In this document: positions 8,239 through 17,360 of the stretch, piece after piece | Numbering within the stretch: position 1 is the stretch's first letter | Layout of the letters: the number at the start of each line of letters is the position of its first letter | NCBI GenBank assembly: GCA_021794095.1 | Contig: JAJYRN010000001.1 | Location: 1 to 64,000 of the forward strand | DNA from: Acidobacteriota bacterium | GTDB lineage: Bacteria > Acidobacteriota > Holophagae > Holophagales > Holophagaceae | Direction: 5' to 3' | DNA length: 64,000 bases | Notes under the pieces: model-generated | Databases searched by the model: none | What the model saw: the letters and a program-made list of their open reading frames with translations, nothing else | Told to the model about the DNA's origin: nothing | Made by a program: the position numbers and the translations under genes

Positions 8239-8267
8239 ATGGTTATTGGGTTTTGAATAGGCGTCAA
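8239..8267 (-). promoter_or_regulatory. Promoter and candidate operator of the ArsR operon
   Basis: On the minus strand a -35-like TTGACG (8267-8262) is followed after 17 nt by AACCAT (8244-8239). The spacer holds TATT-N8-AATA (8259-8244), a short imperfect palindrome of the A/T-rich type bound by ArsR-family dimers. A dimer there would block RNA polymerase, so autorepression of the whole operon is plausible. The -10 is weak, and no experiment supports it. Confidence 0.4.
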
Positions 8268-8429
8268 GCCCAAAATTCCTGCCGAGGAAAACTGTATATC
8301 CATCGGAGCATCCAGGCACACGACTTGCCACCCAACTAGGGGCGGCTGGGAGAAAGTTGACCGTCGTCATCCTCCAACCGGGGCCCGGCACCCCCCTCGG
8401 GCCTTGCTACCCTGGTGCCGGAGGCCCCC

Positions 8430-8954
8430 GTGGATGACCTGGATGCCCGCGCCGCGAAGATCCGCCTGGTGTGCACCGACATTGACGGCGTGCTGACCGA
8501 TGGCGGCCTGCGCTATGGCGCCAGTCCCGGCCACACCAAGGTCTTCAACGTCCGCGATGGCGCGGCCATCAAGTGGTTGCAGCGGGCTGGCATTCCCGTG
8601 GCCTTCATCTCCGGCCTCGCCTCGCCCGCCACGGACCACCGGGCCCAGGATCTGGGCGTGGAGGAGTGCTTCGCGGGCCACCTGGACAAGAAGCCCGTGC
8701 TCGACGACCTCTGCGCTCGGCACGGCCTGGCCTACGACCAGCTGGCCCACCTGGGCGACGACCTGGCGGATCTGCCCCTGCTTCGGCGCGTGGGCCTCGC
8801 CTGCTGCCCCGCCGACGCCGCCGAGGAGGTGAAGGCCGTCGCGCACTGGACCGTGCCCGTGCCTGGCGGTCGGGGCGTCCTGCGCCAGGTCGCCGAACGG
8901 ATTCTCAAGGCCCAGGGCCGCTGGGACGAGACGGTTTCCAGATACGAGGTATGA
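8430..8954 (+). CDS. kdsC: 3-deoxy-manno-octulosonate-8-phosphate phosphatase
   Basis: 174 aa HAD phosphatase without a cap domain; dephosphorylates Kdo-8-P in lipopolysaccharide core synthesis in the cytoplasm. Motif I reads CTDIDGVLTDG; the conserved GLASPATDHRAQDLGV and the HLGDDLADLPLL motif are typical KdsC. I chose GTG 8430 because GGAGG lies 5 nt before it; an in-frame GTG at 8415 lacks a site. Divergent from the ArsR operon and overlapping the next gene by ATGA. Confidence 0.88.
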   Translation: MDDLDARAAKIRLVCTDIDGVLTDGGLRYGASPGHTKVFNVRDGAAIKWLQRAGIPVAFISGLASPATDHRAQDLGVEECFAGHLDKKPVLDDLCARHGLAYDQLAHLGDDLADLPLLRRVGLACCPADAAEEVKAVAHWTVPVPGGRGVLRQVAERILKAQGRWDETVSRYEV

Positions 8955-8956
8955 CC

Positions 8957-9493
8957 ATGCGCCGCATCCTGCCCTTCCTGCTCGCCGCCCTGCCCCTCTG
9001 CGCCCAGGACGCGGCCATCGGCCTGCGGGCGAACCTCCTGGCGCCCACCGGCGACCTCCGGAACGTCACGGACACCCAGCTGGGCCTGGGGGGCGCAGTG
9101 GTGGTCAACATCCCCCTGGGAGATTTGGCCAGTGGGTTCGTCCTGCGGCCTCTTGTCGGCGGCCAGTTCATCCCCAGGGGGAACAACCTGGGTCTGGCCT
9201 CGACGAAGACCACCGTCACCACCCTGGACGTGATGCTGGAAACGCTCTGGTACCCCAGTGGGGACATCACCCGTGGCGCGTTCCTGGTGGGCTCGGTGGG
9301 CCTCCAGCACTGGCGCGTGAATTCCACGGGCGCTTCCCCCTCGACCTTTTCCGTCACCCGCATCGGGGCCAATGCGGGCGTGGGCTACCAGATCACATCC
9401 AACCTGTCCGCCGATCTTCGCGGCTTCTGGAGCCCCGTTTCCCCGGCCCTTACAGCTTCCGGCGTGATGCTGGCAGCCACCATGACCTTCTAA
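8957..9493 (+). CDS. Small outer-membrane beta-barrel protein
   Basis: 178 aa. Signal peptide (MRRILPFLLAALPLCAQ, cleaved after about residue 16), then alternating hydrophobic strands and a C-terminal Phe, as in 8-stranded outer-membrane barrels. The ATG at 8957 has GAGG at 7-nt spacing; an ATG two codons earlier overlaps the kdsC stop. No specific family recognised. Its last codon and stop are the start of repeat copy B. Confidence 0.7.
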   Translation: MRRILPFLLAALPLCAQDAAIGLRANLLAPTGDLRNVTDTQLGLGGAVVVNIPLGDLASGFVLRPLVGGQFIPRGNNLGLASTKTTVTTLDVMLETLWYPSGDITRGAFLVGSVGLQHWRVNSTGASPSTFSVTRIGANAGVGYQITSNLSADLRGFWSPVSPALTASGVMLAATMTF

Positions 9494-9514
9494 GGAGCTG
9501 GAACGGAATTTGAC
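9488..9514 (+). repeat. 27-nt repeat, copy B
   Basis: Shares an exact 18-nt core and 24 of 27 positions with the minus-strand copy at 106-132. Starts at the last Phe codon of the barrel gene and spans its TAA. An 18-nt perfect match is not expected by chance in 64 kb, so the two copies probably share origin. Confidence 0.55.
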
Positions 9515-9602
9515 CTCGCGAGGCGGGCCTCCGATGAGAGCCCAGAGGTGCGCGATCGGACGGCCTGTCGCCCTCCCACGCGCCCGGTCGTTCGAGGTCG
9601 TC

Positions 9603-12600
9603 ATGCGCCGTGCGCCCGCTGGTGATGGAACCCCCTGGCTCCGCTGCCTCACCCTCGGGCTGTCGGCCCTTCTCGCCCTGGCGTGCGGGGGCAGCAACAC
9701 CCCCTCGAATCTCCAGCCCCCGAAGACCCTCACCTACGCCGCGAATCCCGCCGTCTACACCAAAGGGACGGCGATCACACCGGACACGCCCTCCAACACC
9801 GGTGGTCCCGCCTCCTCCTACGCGGTGACCCCGGCGCTCCCGGCCGGGCTGGACCTGAACGGGACCACCGGCGTAATCTCCGGCACCCCCAGCGCCGTGG
9901 CGGCCACGGCCACATACACGGTCACCGCCTCGAACACCGGCGGATCCACCTCGGCGGCCTTGACGATCACCGTGAAGGATGTGCCTCCCGCCAGCCTGAC
10001 CTACGCCATGAATCCGGCGGTCTATGCCAAGGGGGTGGCCATCACGCCCAATGCGCCCTCCAGCACCGGGGGCGCCGTCGTGTCCTATGCCCTTTCCCCC
10101 AACCTACCTGCGGGCCTCAGCCTGGACCCGGCCACGGGCATCCTCTCGGGCACCCCCACGACGGCTGCTGCCACGGCCAGCTACACGATCACCGCCACGA
10201 ATTCCGGCGGGAGCACGAGCACGACCCTCTCCCTCACCGTGAACGACGCCCCGCCGAGTGGCCTCACCTACAGCACCCCCTCCGCCATTTACGTCCGGGG
10301 AGCGGCCATCACGCCCAACACCCCCTCCAGCTCCGGCGGAGCGGTCCTGGTCTACGCCATTACCCCGGCCCCCCCCCTGGGACTGACGCTCGATCCGGTC
10401 ACCGGCATCCTCTCGGGCACGCCCGCCACCACCGCAGCCCCGGCGGCCTACACCATCTCCGCGATAAACTCGGGCGGCAGCACCACGGCGGTCCTCTGGA
10501 TCACGGTGAACGACGCACCGCCAGGCGGGCTGGCCTACGCCGTGAATCCAGCGGTGTACACCAAGGGCGTCGCCATCACCCCGAATCTCCCCGCCAGCAC
10601 GGGGGGCGCCGTGGCAACCTACGCCGTCTCCCCCGTCCTTCCGGCGGGACTCGCCCTGGACCCGGTCTCGGGTGTCCTGTCCGGAACCCCCACGGCAGTC
10701 GCCCCGCAAACCACCTACACCATCACCGCGACGAACCTGTCCGGGAGCGCGGCGGTGGCCCTCCCCATCACGGTGAACGATGTCCCGCCTTCTGGATTGA
10801 CCTATAGCCAGCCGACCCTGACCTGCACCAAGGGCACGCCCCTGGCCCCTGACACGCCCTCTAGCGCCGGCGGCGCCGTCACCCGCTACGGCATCTCGCC
10901 CGCGCTGCCCGCGGGACTCGTCCTGGACTCCGCGACCGGCATCCTCTCCGGAATCCCCACCGTGTTGGCCCCCCTGGCCGCGTACACCGTGACCGCCAGC
11001 AACAGCGGGGGGAGCACGACCGCGAGAATCTCTCTCTCGGTGAACGATGCACCTCCGGCCGGGCTGGCCTACGCGATCCCGGCGCCGATCTACACCAAGG
11101 GCATCGCCATCGCGCCGAACGCGCCCAGCAGTACCGGGGGCCCGGTTACCGCCTACGCCATCACGCCCGCGCTGCCGGCGGGGCTCACGCTGGACCCAGC
11201 CACCGGCATCCTCTCTGGGACTCCCACCGCGTTGGCCCCCCTGGCCACCTACACCGTGACCGCCAGCAACACGGGAGGAAGCGCCACCGCGCAGCTCGCC
11301 ATCACGGTCGCCGATTTGCCCCCCACGGGACTGACCTACGCGGTGAATCCCGCCACCTTTTTCCAGGGATTGGCCATCACGCCGGATGCGCCCAGCACCT
11401 CTGGAGGGCCCGTGGTGTCCTACGCCGTCGCGCCGGCGCTTCCCCCGGGGCTGACCCTGGATCCAGCCTCCGGCATCCTGTCGGGAACCCCCACCGCCCT
11501 CGCCGCCACCGCCCCCTACACCGTGACGGCCACCAACTCCGGAGGCAGCACCACAGCCCTCCTCACCCTCACCGTCAAGGACGCCACCCCAGTGATTTCC
11601 TACGGCAGCGGGAACTTCACCTTCACCACTCAGGCAGCCCTCTCCCCCCTGGCGCCCACGAACACCGGCGGTCCGGTGGCAACCTGGGCCATCACCCCAG
11701 CCCTCCCGGCAGGCCTGAGCTTCAGCACTACGGATGGGAGCCTCTCCGGCACCCCCACCGCCATCACCCCCGCCACCTCCTACACCATCTCCGCCACCAA
11801 CACCGGCGGTACCTGCCTCGTGATCCTGGTCCTGACGGTGAATCCACCTCCTCCCGCCCTCACCGCCCAGCCCGCCAGTCAGGTGGTTCCGATCGGGCTC
11901 AACGCCAGCTTCAGCGCCTCGGCCACGGGCACCGGCTCCCTCAGCTACCAGTGGCTCGACAACGGCACGGCCATCTCCGGCGCGCATCTCCTCACCTACA
12001 CGACGCCACCTGTGACCCTGGCCGATAACGGCCATGCCTTCACCCTCCTGGTCCAGGACACCTACGGCCAGTCCGCCACCAGCAGCGCTGCCCTCCTGAC
12101 GGTGGTCCAGGGGGCGTTCTCCCTCACGTCGGGGGCGATGGGCAGCGTCCGCTACGGGCATACGGCCACGCTGCTTCCCAACGGCAAGGTGCTGATCACG
12201 GGGGGCTCCAATGGCACCTCGGTGCTGGCAAACGCCGAGTTGTTCGACCCAGCCACAGGCACCTTCACGCCCACCGCCGGTCCCATGGGCACGGCCCGCA
12301 TCCACCACGCCGCCACCCTGCTCCCCAACGGGAAGGTGCTCATCACAGGCGGCTACAACGGCACGTCTGTCCTGGCCAGCGCGGAGCTGTACGACCCCGC
12401 CAGCGGAACCTTCCAGCCCACCAACGGCCCCATGGGCACCGCCCGGCAGGATCACACCTCCACCCTGCTTCCCAACGGGAAGGTGCTCATCGCCGGCGGG
12501 GATTTCAATTCGGTGTACGCCTCGGCGGAATTGTTTGATCCCGTCACCGGAACCTTTACGCCGACCGGCGCCATGAACGCCGCCCGGGCCTTCCACACGG

Positions 12601-14141
12601 CCACCCTGCTGCCCACGGGGCAGGTCCTCATCGCCGGCGGCGGGGACATCGGGTCCACGTACACCAGCGCGGAACTCTACGATCCGGCCACCGGGACCTT
12701 CACCTCCACCGGGAGCCTGAGCACAGGACGCTCCCGGCACACGGCCACGCTCCTCCCAGACGGACAGGTCCTTCTCGCAGGAGGGCAGGACGCCAACGGC
12801 GCCTACCTCGCGGGAGCGGAGCTCTACGATCCCACCACCGGCACCTTCGCCCCCACCGGCTCCCTCGGCACGGCGCGCTGCAGCCACAGCGCCGTCCTGC
12901 TGCCGGACGGGAGGGTGCTGCTCACAGCGGGGTCCGGCACCGCCGGGGTGCTCTCCTCCTCCGAGGCCTACGATCCCGCCTCGGGAACCTTCTCGCCCAC
13001 TGGACCCCTGGCGATGGGCCGGACCGGCCAGACCGCGACCCGGCTTCCGAACGGGAAGGTGCTCGTCGCTGGCGGCTTCAGCGGAACCGGCGCCCTCGGG
13101 GAATCCGAAGCCTTCGATCCCCAGGATCCCGCCCCGGGCGTGTTCACCGCCACGGGATCCATGGCCACCGCCCGGGCCCGGGCCACGGCCACGCTGCTCC
13201 CCAACGGGAAGATCCTGGTGGCGGGCGGCACCGGGATCTCCGGCACCACCTATGCCAGTGCCGAACTCTATGATCCCGACTCTGGCGCCTTTACGCCCAC
13301 AGGCACCATGGCCTACGGGAGGGACCAGCACACCGCCACCCCGCTTCCCAACGGCACGATCCTGATTGCCGGCGGGATCAGCGGGCTCAACTACCCGTTG
13401 GTGGCGGAACTCTATGACCCCTCGAAGGGCACCTTCACGGCCACCGGCTCCATGGTGGCCCCCCGGAAGGCCCCCACCGCGACGCTGCTTCCCAACGGAA
13501 AGGTGCTCATCGCCGGAGGCGCCAATGCAGGCGGGGCGCTTGCCAGCGCCGAACTCTACGATCCCGCCAGCGGGACTTTCACGCCCACGGGCTCCATGAG
13601 CACCCCCCGGGAATTCCAGACGGCCCTCCTGCTGCCCAACGGCACCGTGCTGGTGGCCGGCGGGGATAACGGCAGCACCGAACTGAGCAGCGCGGAGATC
13701 TACGATCCGGCCACCGGAATCTTCACGCCGACCGGCTCCATGATCTCCCCCCGGGGATCCGCCACGGCCACCCTGCTCTCCAACGGCCTGGTCCTGGTTT
13801 GCGGCGGCTGGGATGGATCGGCCGATGTGGCCTCCGCGGAACGCTACGATCCCGCCAAGGGCACCTTCACGGCCACCGGCTCCATGACCGCCGCCCGCTC
13901 CCAGCAGCAGGCCACGCTCCTGCCCGGGGGGCAGGTCCTTGTGGCCGGTGGAACCAACGCCGGCAGCACCCTCGCCAGCGCCGAACGCTACGATCCGGCC
14001 AGCGGCACCTTCTCCCCCGCCGGCTCCATGCTGGCGACCCGGGGATTCTTCTCCGCCCTCCTGTTGCCGAACGGCAAGATCCTCACGGTGGGAGGCTACG
14101 ATGGCACCACCTACCTCGCCTCGGCCGAACTCTACCAGTGA
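9603..14141 (+). CDS. Giant lipoprotein: He_PIG repeats, Ig-like domain, kelch repeats
   Basis: 1512 aa. Signal peptide with lipobox LLALAC-GG (residues about 15-31), so lipid-anchored and probably surface or periplasmic. Residues about 43-750 are eight repeats of roughly 89 aa (about 267 nt) with the pattern PALPAGL-LD-ATGILSGTP, the He_PIG fold. About 750-836 is an Ig-like domain (ASFSASATGTGSLSYQW). About 838-1512 are fourteen kelch units (H-ATLLPNGKVLIAGG ... AELYDPATGTFTPTGSM). The start has GAGG 5 nt upstream; in-frame upstream starts lack a signal peptide. Likely adhesion or polysaccharide/mineral contact; ligand unknown. Confidence 0.87.
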   Translation: MRRAPAGDGTPWLRCLTLGLSALLALACGGSNTPSNLQPPKTLTYAANPAVYTKGTAITPDTPSNTGGPASSYAVTPALPAGLDLNGTTGVISGTPSAVAATATYTVTASNTGGSTSAALTITVKDVPPASLTYAMNPAVYAKGVAITPNAPSSTGGAVVSYALSPNLPAGLSLDPATGILSGTPTTAAATASYTITATNSGGSTSTTLSLTVNDAPPSGLTYSTPSAIYVRGAAITPNTPSSSGGAVLVYAITPAPPLGLTLDPVTGILSGTPATTAAPAAYTISAINSGGSTTAVLWITVNDAPPGGLAYAVNPAVYTKGVAITPNLPASTGGAVATYAVSPVLPAGLALDPVSGVLSGTPTAVAPQTTYTITATNLSGSAAVALPITVNDVPPSGLTYSQPTLTCTKGTPLAPDTPSSAGGAVTRYGISPALPAGLVLDSATGILSGIPTVLAPLAAYTVTASNSGGSTTARISLSVNDAPPAGLAYAIPAPIYTKGIAIAPNAPSSTGGPVTAYAITPALPAGLTLDPATGILSGTPTALAPLATYTVTASNTGGSATAQLAITVADLPPTGLTYAVNPATFFQGLAITPDAPSTSGGPVVSYAVAPALPPGLTLDPASGILSGTPTALAATAPYTVTATNSGGSTTALLTLTVKDATPVISYGSGNFTFTTQAALSPLAPTNTGGPVATWAITPALPAGLSFSTTDGSLSGTPTAITPATSYTISATNTGGTCLVILVLTVNPPPPALTAQPASQVVPIGLNASFSASATGTGSLSYQWLDNGTAISGAHLLTYTTPPVTLADNGHAFTLLVQDTYGQSATSSAALLTVVQGAFSLTSGAMGSVRYGHTATLLPNGKVLITGGSNGTSVLANAELFDPATGTFTPTAGPMGTARIHHAATLLPNGKVLITGGYNGTSVLASAELYDPASGTFQPTNGPMGTARQDHTSTLLPNGKVLIAGGDFNSVYASAELFDPVTGTFTPTGAMNAARAFHTATLLPTGQVLIAGGGDIGSTYTSAELYDPATGTFTSTGSLSTGRSRHTATLLPDGQVLLAGGQDANGAYLAGAELYDPTTGTFAPTGSLGTARCSHSAVLLPDGRVLLTAGSGTAGVLSSSEAYDPASGTFSPTGPLAMGRTGQTATRLPNGKVLVAGGFSGTGALGESEAFDPQDPAPGVFTATGSMATARARATATLLPNGKILVAGGTGISGTTYASAELYDPDSGAFTPTGTMAYGRDQHTATPLPNGTILIAGGISGLNYPLVAELYDPSKGTFTATGSMVAPRKAPTATLLPNGKVLIAGGANAGGALASAELYDPASGTFTPTGSMSTPREFQTALLLPNGTVLVAGGDNGSTELSSAEIYDPATGIFTPTGSMISPRGSATATLLSNGLVLVCGGWDGSADVASAERYDPAKGTFTATGSMTAARSQQQATLLPGGQVLVAGGTNAGSTLASAERYDPASGTFSPAGSMLATRGFFSALLLPNGKILTVGGYDGTTYLASAELYQ

Positions 14142-14187
14142 CCGCCTACACCGGGGATGCCCCGGACCTGAACCGGATCCGCCTGGG

Positions 14188-14385
14188 TCAGGCGCCCATC
14201 CGCTCATCCTCCTGCGGCGGCACGGATGCGAAGCGATCCTTGATCCGGTTGCCCAGGCCCTTGAGATCGCCCCGCAAGTCGGGACCGGCCTTGGGTGTGG
14301 TCAGGGCCGCGACCGCCGCGCCAACGGCTGCGCCTGCCAGGAAAATGAGCAAAGACGTTCCAAGATAACCACGGTCGTCGTTCAC
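14188..14385 (-). CDS. YtxH-like small membrane protein
   Basis: 65 aa. One glycine/alanine-rich membrane helix (about 10-28) then TTPKAGPDLRGDLKGLGNRIKDR, the YtxH-type pattern linked to general stress and envelope proteins. Start is GTG at 14385 with GAGGAGG upstream; the longer open frame is a shadow. Possibly co-transcribed with the DUF948-like gene upstream at 14453-14767, a pairing often seen (YtxH + DUF948). Confidence 0.72.
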   Translation of the reverse strand: MNDDRGYLGTSLLIFLAGAAVGAAVAALTTPKAGPDLRGDLKGLGNRIKDRFASVPPQEDERMGA

Positions 14386-14452
14386 GGGATCCCTCCTCTG
14401 GCGGCCCCGCCTTCCGGCCGCGGAACCAAATGTACGGCGCGGTGGGGCCCTG

Positions 14453-14767
14453 TCAGGATGGCCGCGAAGAATCTTCCGGAGGAGGCTCCCCGCGGAAGAA
14501 TCCCGGAATCCAGCGGACGACTCCCGCCACCACCTTGGCCAGCAGTGAGGGCAGTTCGAGGGTGCCCTTCGCCAGTTGGGTGACCGCCTCCACCTGCGTA
14601 CGGACGTCATGCACATCGGTGGCGATCTGATGGAGATCCTGCGCGGCGCTGTCGGCGAGGCGCTGGACCGACGCGGCCGTGCGCCGGGCCTGGATCAGCA
14701 CCAGCACCAGGAAGACCGACAGGATGGCGATGGCAACGGCCAGAACAATCTGCAGGATCAAGGACAT
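14453..14767 (-). CDS. DUF948-like membrane coiled-coil protein
   Basis: 104 aa. N-terminal membrane helix (about 3-25), then an amphipathic, probably coiled-coil helix (about 28-70) and a basic, Pro-rich tail. The arrangement resembles DUF948/YtxG-type proteins, which pair with YtxH. GGAGAGG precedes the ATG at good distance. No catalytic residues seen; structural or stress-related role likely. Confidence 0.65.
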   Translation of the reverse strand: MSLILQIVLAVAIAILSVFLVLVLIQARRTAASVQRLADSAAQDLHQIATDVHDVRTQVEAVTQLAKGTLELPSLLAKVVAGVVRWIPGFFRGEPPPEDSSRPS

Positions 14768-14935
14768 GGCGACCTCTCCGCGGGCACCCGCAGTATGGGA
14801 GCTTTGCCGCAGCCCTGTCGTGTCGCGGGTTATTTGCCTTGTAATTAAAGAAATTTTTTGACTTCTGACTTCATGGTCCATCCTGGAGCCAGGGCCCCGG
14901 CCCAATCTGGACGCGGCGGTCCCCCAGGAGCAGGT

Positions 14936-15073
14936 ATGTCCAACGACAAGAAACCCAAAAAGGCCAAGCCGCCCGTCGTGCATGGCGCGACCTCGCGCGG
15001 AGCAGAGCTGTCCAGCCGCTTGGCCGAGCCGGTTCAGAAAGCTGCCCTCATGCCGGCCAAGAAAAAGAAATAG
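14936..15073 (+). CDS. Short lysine-rich hypothetical protein
   Basis: 45 aa, strongly basic, with Lys clusters at both ends (DKKPKKAKPP and PAKKKK) and no hydrophobic segment. AGGAG lies 5 nt before the ATG and the base use is normal, which argues for a real gene. Divergent from the DUF948-like gene across a short AT-rich stretch. Could bind nucleic acid, but there is no recognised domain. Confidence 0.5.
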   Translation: MSNDKKPKKAKPPVVHGATSRGAELSSRLAEPVQKAALMPAKKKK

Positions 15074-15120
15074 GCCAGGGGTACGCCCCAGGGTCATGCC
15101 GCCCAGCGGAATGATGGAAA

Positions 15121-15155
15121 CCCCTGCATCCACGGGTTGAGCCGGGATGCAGGGG
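15121..15155. terminator. Hairpin between convergent genes
   Basis: Perfect 11-bp stem CCCCTGCATCC (15121-15131) / GGATGCAGGGG (15145-15155) with a 13-nt loop, between a plus-strand stop (15073) and a minus-strand stop (15188). The tract after it is not T-rich on either strand, so intrinsic termination is possible but not assured. Confidence 0.5.
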
Positions 15156-15187
15156 CGGGAGCAGACGGCTGGCTTTGGGCCAGATGC

Positions 15188-17284
15188 CTATTTGCAGGCC
15201 TTGCCGAACACCTGGTTCCGCACCAGGTCCTCGGTCTTCCAGGGCGCGGCGCCGCCGCCCAGGTACTTGTGGAACCACTCGAGGTGGGCGTTGTAGTAGA
15301 CGGGCATGGACTTCAGGGGGTCGGGCCAGTGGCCGTCGTTCTTGAAGATGAGAAGGCGGCTGGGGACATTCATTTCCTGCAGGTCCGTGAAGAACTCCAG
15401 GCTCTGGGTGTAGGGCACCCGGAAATCCTGCTCGCCGGTGATGACGAGGCAGGGCGTCTTGAAATTCTTCACGTAGCTGCTGGGGCTCATCCGGTGGTAG
15501 AGCTCGGGATTGGTGGTGGGGGTGCCCTTCAAGTCCCATTCGGGGAACCACAGCTCCTCCGTGGCGCCGTGCATGGCCGTCAGGTCGTACACGCCCATCA
15601 TCGAGGCGATGGCCTTGAAGCGGGTGTTGTGGCCTTCCATCCACATCATCGCGTAGCCGCCCCAGCTCCAGCCCATGAGACCCATGCGGTCCTTGTCCAC
15701 GTAGGGCAGATCCGCCAGGGCATCCGTCACCTTGGAGATGTCGGTCATCACCTTGCCGTCCCAGTCGCCGCTAATGGCGTCCGTGAAGGCCTGGCCATAG
15801 CCGGTGGAGCCGTGGGGATTGGGGAAGGCCACCACGTAGCCCGCGCCGGGGTACACCTGCCAGTCGCCCCGGAAGGAATCGGACCACATCATCTGCGGGC
15901 CGCCGTGGACATTCATGATCAGCGGGTATTTCTTCGCTGGATCGAAATTGTGCGGCTTGACGATGAAGACCTCGACCGGCGTGCCGTCGGCGCCCTTCAC
16001 CCACATCGTCTCCGCCGGGCGGATGTCCACAGCGTCCGCCACCTTCTGGTTGAAGGACGTGAGGCGCGTCAGGGCCTTCGTGGTGAGATCGGCCCGCCAG
16101 ATCTCCACAGGCTGGCCCACGGTGGAGCGGGTGAAAACCACGCTCTTCTGGTCCGGGCTCACCGCGAACTCGCGGATCGCCTGGCCGTCCAGCATGCGCT
16201 GGATCTTCCCGGTGGCCACGTCCACGCGGAAGAGCGGCCAGTAGCCCTTCTCTTCCACGGTGAACCAGATGGTCTTGCCATCCGGGGACCACTGGAAGCT
16301 GTCCACCCAGTTGTCAATCGCATCGGTCAGCACGCGGGTGGTGTGGGTGGCGCGGTCATAGACGGCCAGGCGGAACCGGTCGGATTCAAAGCCGGGCCGG
16401 GCCTGTTTCCGGTAGGCGATGTATTTCCCATCCGGCGAGTACTTGGGATCCACATCCGCGGCCTTGTTGCTGGCCGTGATGTCCTTGGGCGTGTGGTCCC
16501 CCTCGAGGCTCACCAGGAACAGATCCTGGTTGGTGGAGCGGGCGGGCACCGCATCGGGGTTGGTGACGACACAGACCTCCTTGCCATCGGGGCTGACATC
16601 GTAGGTCTGGGTCATCGGCGTGATGGCATCCGCGGGGTAGTCCTGCTTCCCCGGCGTCAGCTCGATCACCTTGCCGTTGAAGGGCGCGACGAACAGGTGG
16701 GTGTACTGGAAATCCTGCCACTGGGTCCAGTGCCGGTAGAGCAGCGCATCCGCCAGATGGGCCTGGACGGGGCCGTTCTCCAGCTTGTCGGCCAGCTCCT
16801 GGTTCTTCGCGCCATCCGCCCCCGCCTCGGGGAACACCGTGGATTCGAACACCAGGGACTTCCCGTCCGGCAGCAGCTTCGGCGCGTTCACGCCGGGCTG
16901 GAAGGCCGTGACCTTGCGGGCTTCGCCGCCCCCGGCATCCATGGCCCACAGCTGAGTGCTGCTCCCTTCGCGGCCCGAGAGGAAGGTGATGGTCTTTCCA
17001 TCCTTCGACCAGGCCGGCGAGGCGCAGGACTTGGGGCCGAAGGTGAGCTGCTTCGTGGCGCCCGTGGCCAGCTCCAGCATCCAGATCTCGGTGTTCCGCG
17101 TGCTGGCCTTCAGGTGCTGGGTGGACACGTCGAAGAGCAGTTTCGATCCATCCGGGCTGAGGGCCAGATCCTGCACGCCCTTCAGCCGGTAGAGATCCTC
17201 GAGGGTGAAGGCCCGTTTCTCCGCCGCTGCCAAGGGCAGCGCGAGCAGGAGGGCGGGGACCAGGAGTCGGTGCAGGTGAGCCAT
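15188..17284 (-). CDS. Secreted S9-family prolyl oligopeptidase
   Basis: 698 aa with a signal peptide (MAHLHRLLVPALLLALPLAAA). An N-terminal WD40/TolB-like beta-propeller (PDGK-type repeats, about 40-390) precedes an alpha/beta-hydrolase domain. The triad is visible: Ser540 in GWSWGGY, Asp620 in GEQDFRVP and His652 in NDGHW. Cleaves short peptides, probably dipeptidyl or acylaminoacyl type, in the periplasm. GGAGG lies before the ATG; the longer frame to 17617 is not used because it lacks the signal peptide. Probably peptide scavenging. Confidence 0.92.
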   Translation of the reverse strand: MAHLHRLLVPALLLALPLAAAEKRAFTLEDLYRLKGVQDLALSPDGSKLLFDVSTQHLKASTRNTEIWMLELATGATKQLTFGPKSCASPAWSKDGKTITFLSGREGSSTQLWAMDAGGGEARKVTAFQPGVNAPKLLPDGKSLVFESTVFPEAGADGAKNQELADKLENGPVQAHLADALLYRHWTQWQDFQYTHLFVAPFNGKVIELTPGKQDYPADAITPMTQTYDVSPDGKEVCVVTNPDAVPARSTNQDLFLVSLEGDHTPKDITASNKAADVDPKYSPDGKYIAYRKQARPGFESDRFRLAVYDRATHTTRVLTDAIDNWVDSFQWSPDGKTIWFTVEEKGYWPLFRVDVATGKIQRMLDGQAIREFAVSPDQKSVVFTRSTVGQPVEIWRADLTTKALTRLTSFNQKVADAVDIRPAETMWVKGADGTPVEVFIVKPHNFDPAKKYPLIMNVHGGPQMMWSDSFRGDWQVYPGAGYVVAFPNPHGSTGYGQAFTDAISGDWDGKVMTDISKVTDALADLPYVDKDRMGLMGWSWGGYAMMWMEGHNTRFKAIASMMGVYDLTAMHGATEELWFPEWDLKGTPTTNPELYHRMSPSSYVKNFKTPCLVITGEQDFRVPYTQSLEFFTDLQEMNVPSRLLIFKNDGHWPDPLKSMPVYYNAHLEWFHKYLGGGAAPWKTEDLVRNQVFGKACK

Positions 17285-17360
17285 GGAGCCTCCAGAAGGC
17301 GACCCCAAGGATGGCATGAAGCCAAGGGATCCCTCGGAAGATGAGACTTCCGGCACGGGA

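Noticed and set aside
9729-14138. Direct repeats considered as CRISPR
   Set aside because: Units of 267 nt and about 147 nt encode protein repeats in frame; no short identical repeats with unique spacers.
10104-14207. 1367-aa open frame on the minus strand opposite the kelch gene
   Set aside because: High-GC repeats keep the opposite frame open; its translation is low-complexity Gly/Arg text with no domain, while the plus frame has clear repeats and a signal peptide.
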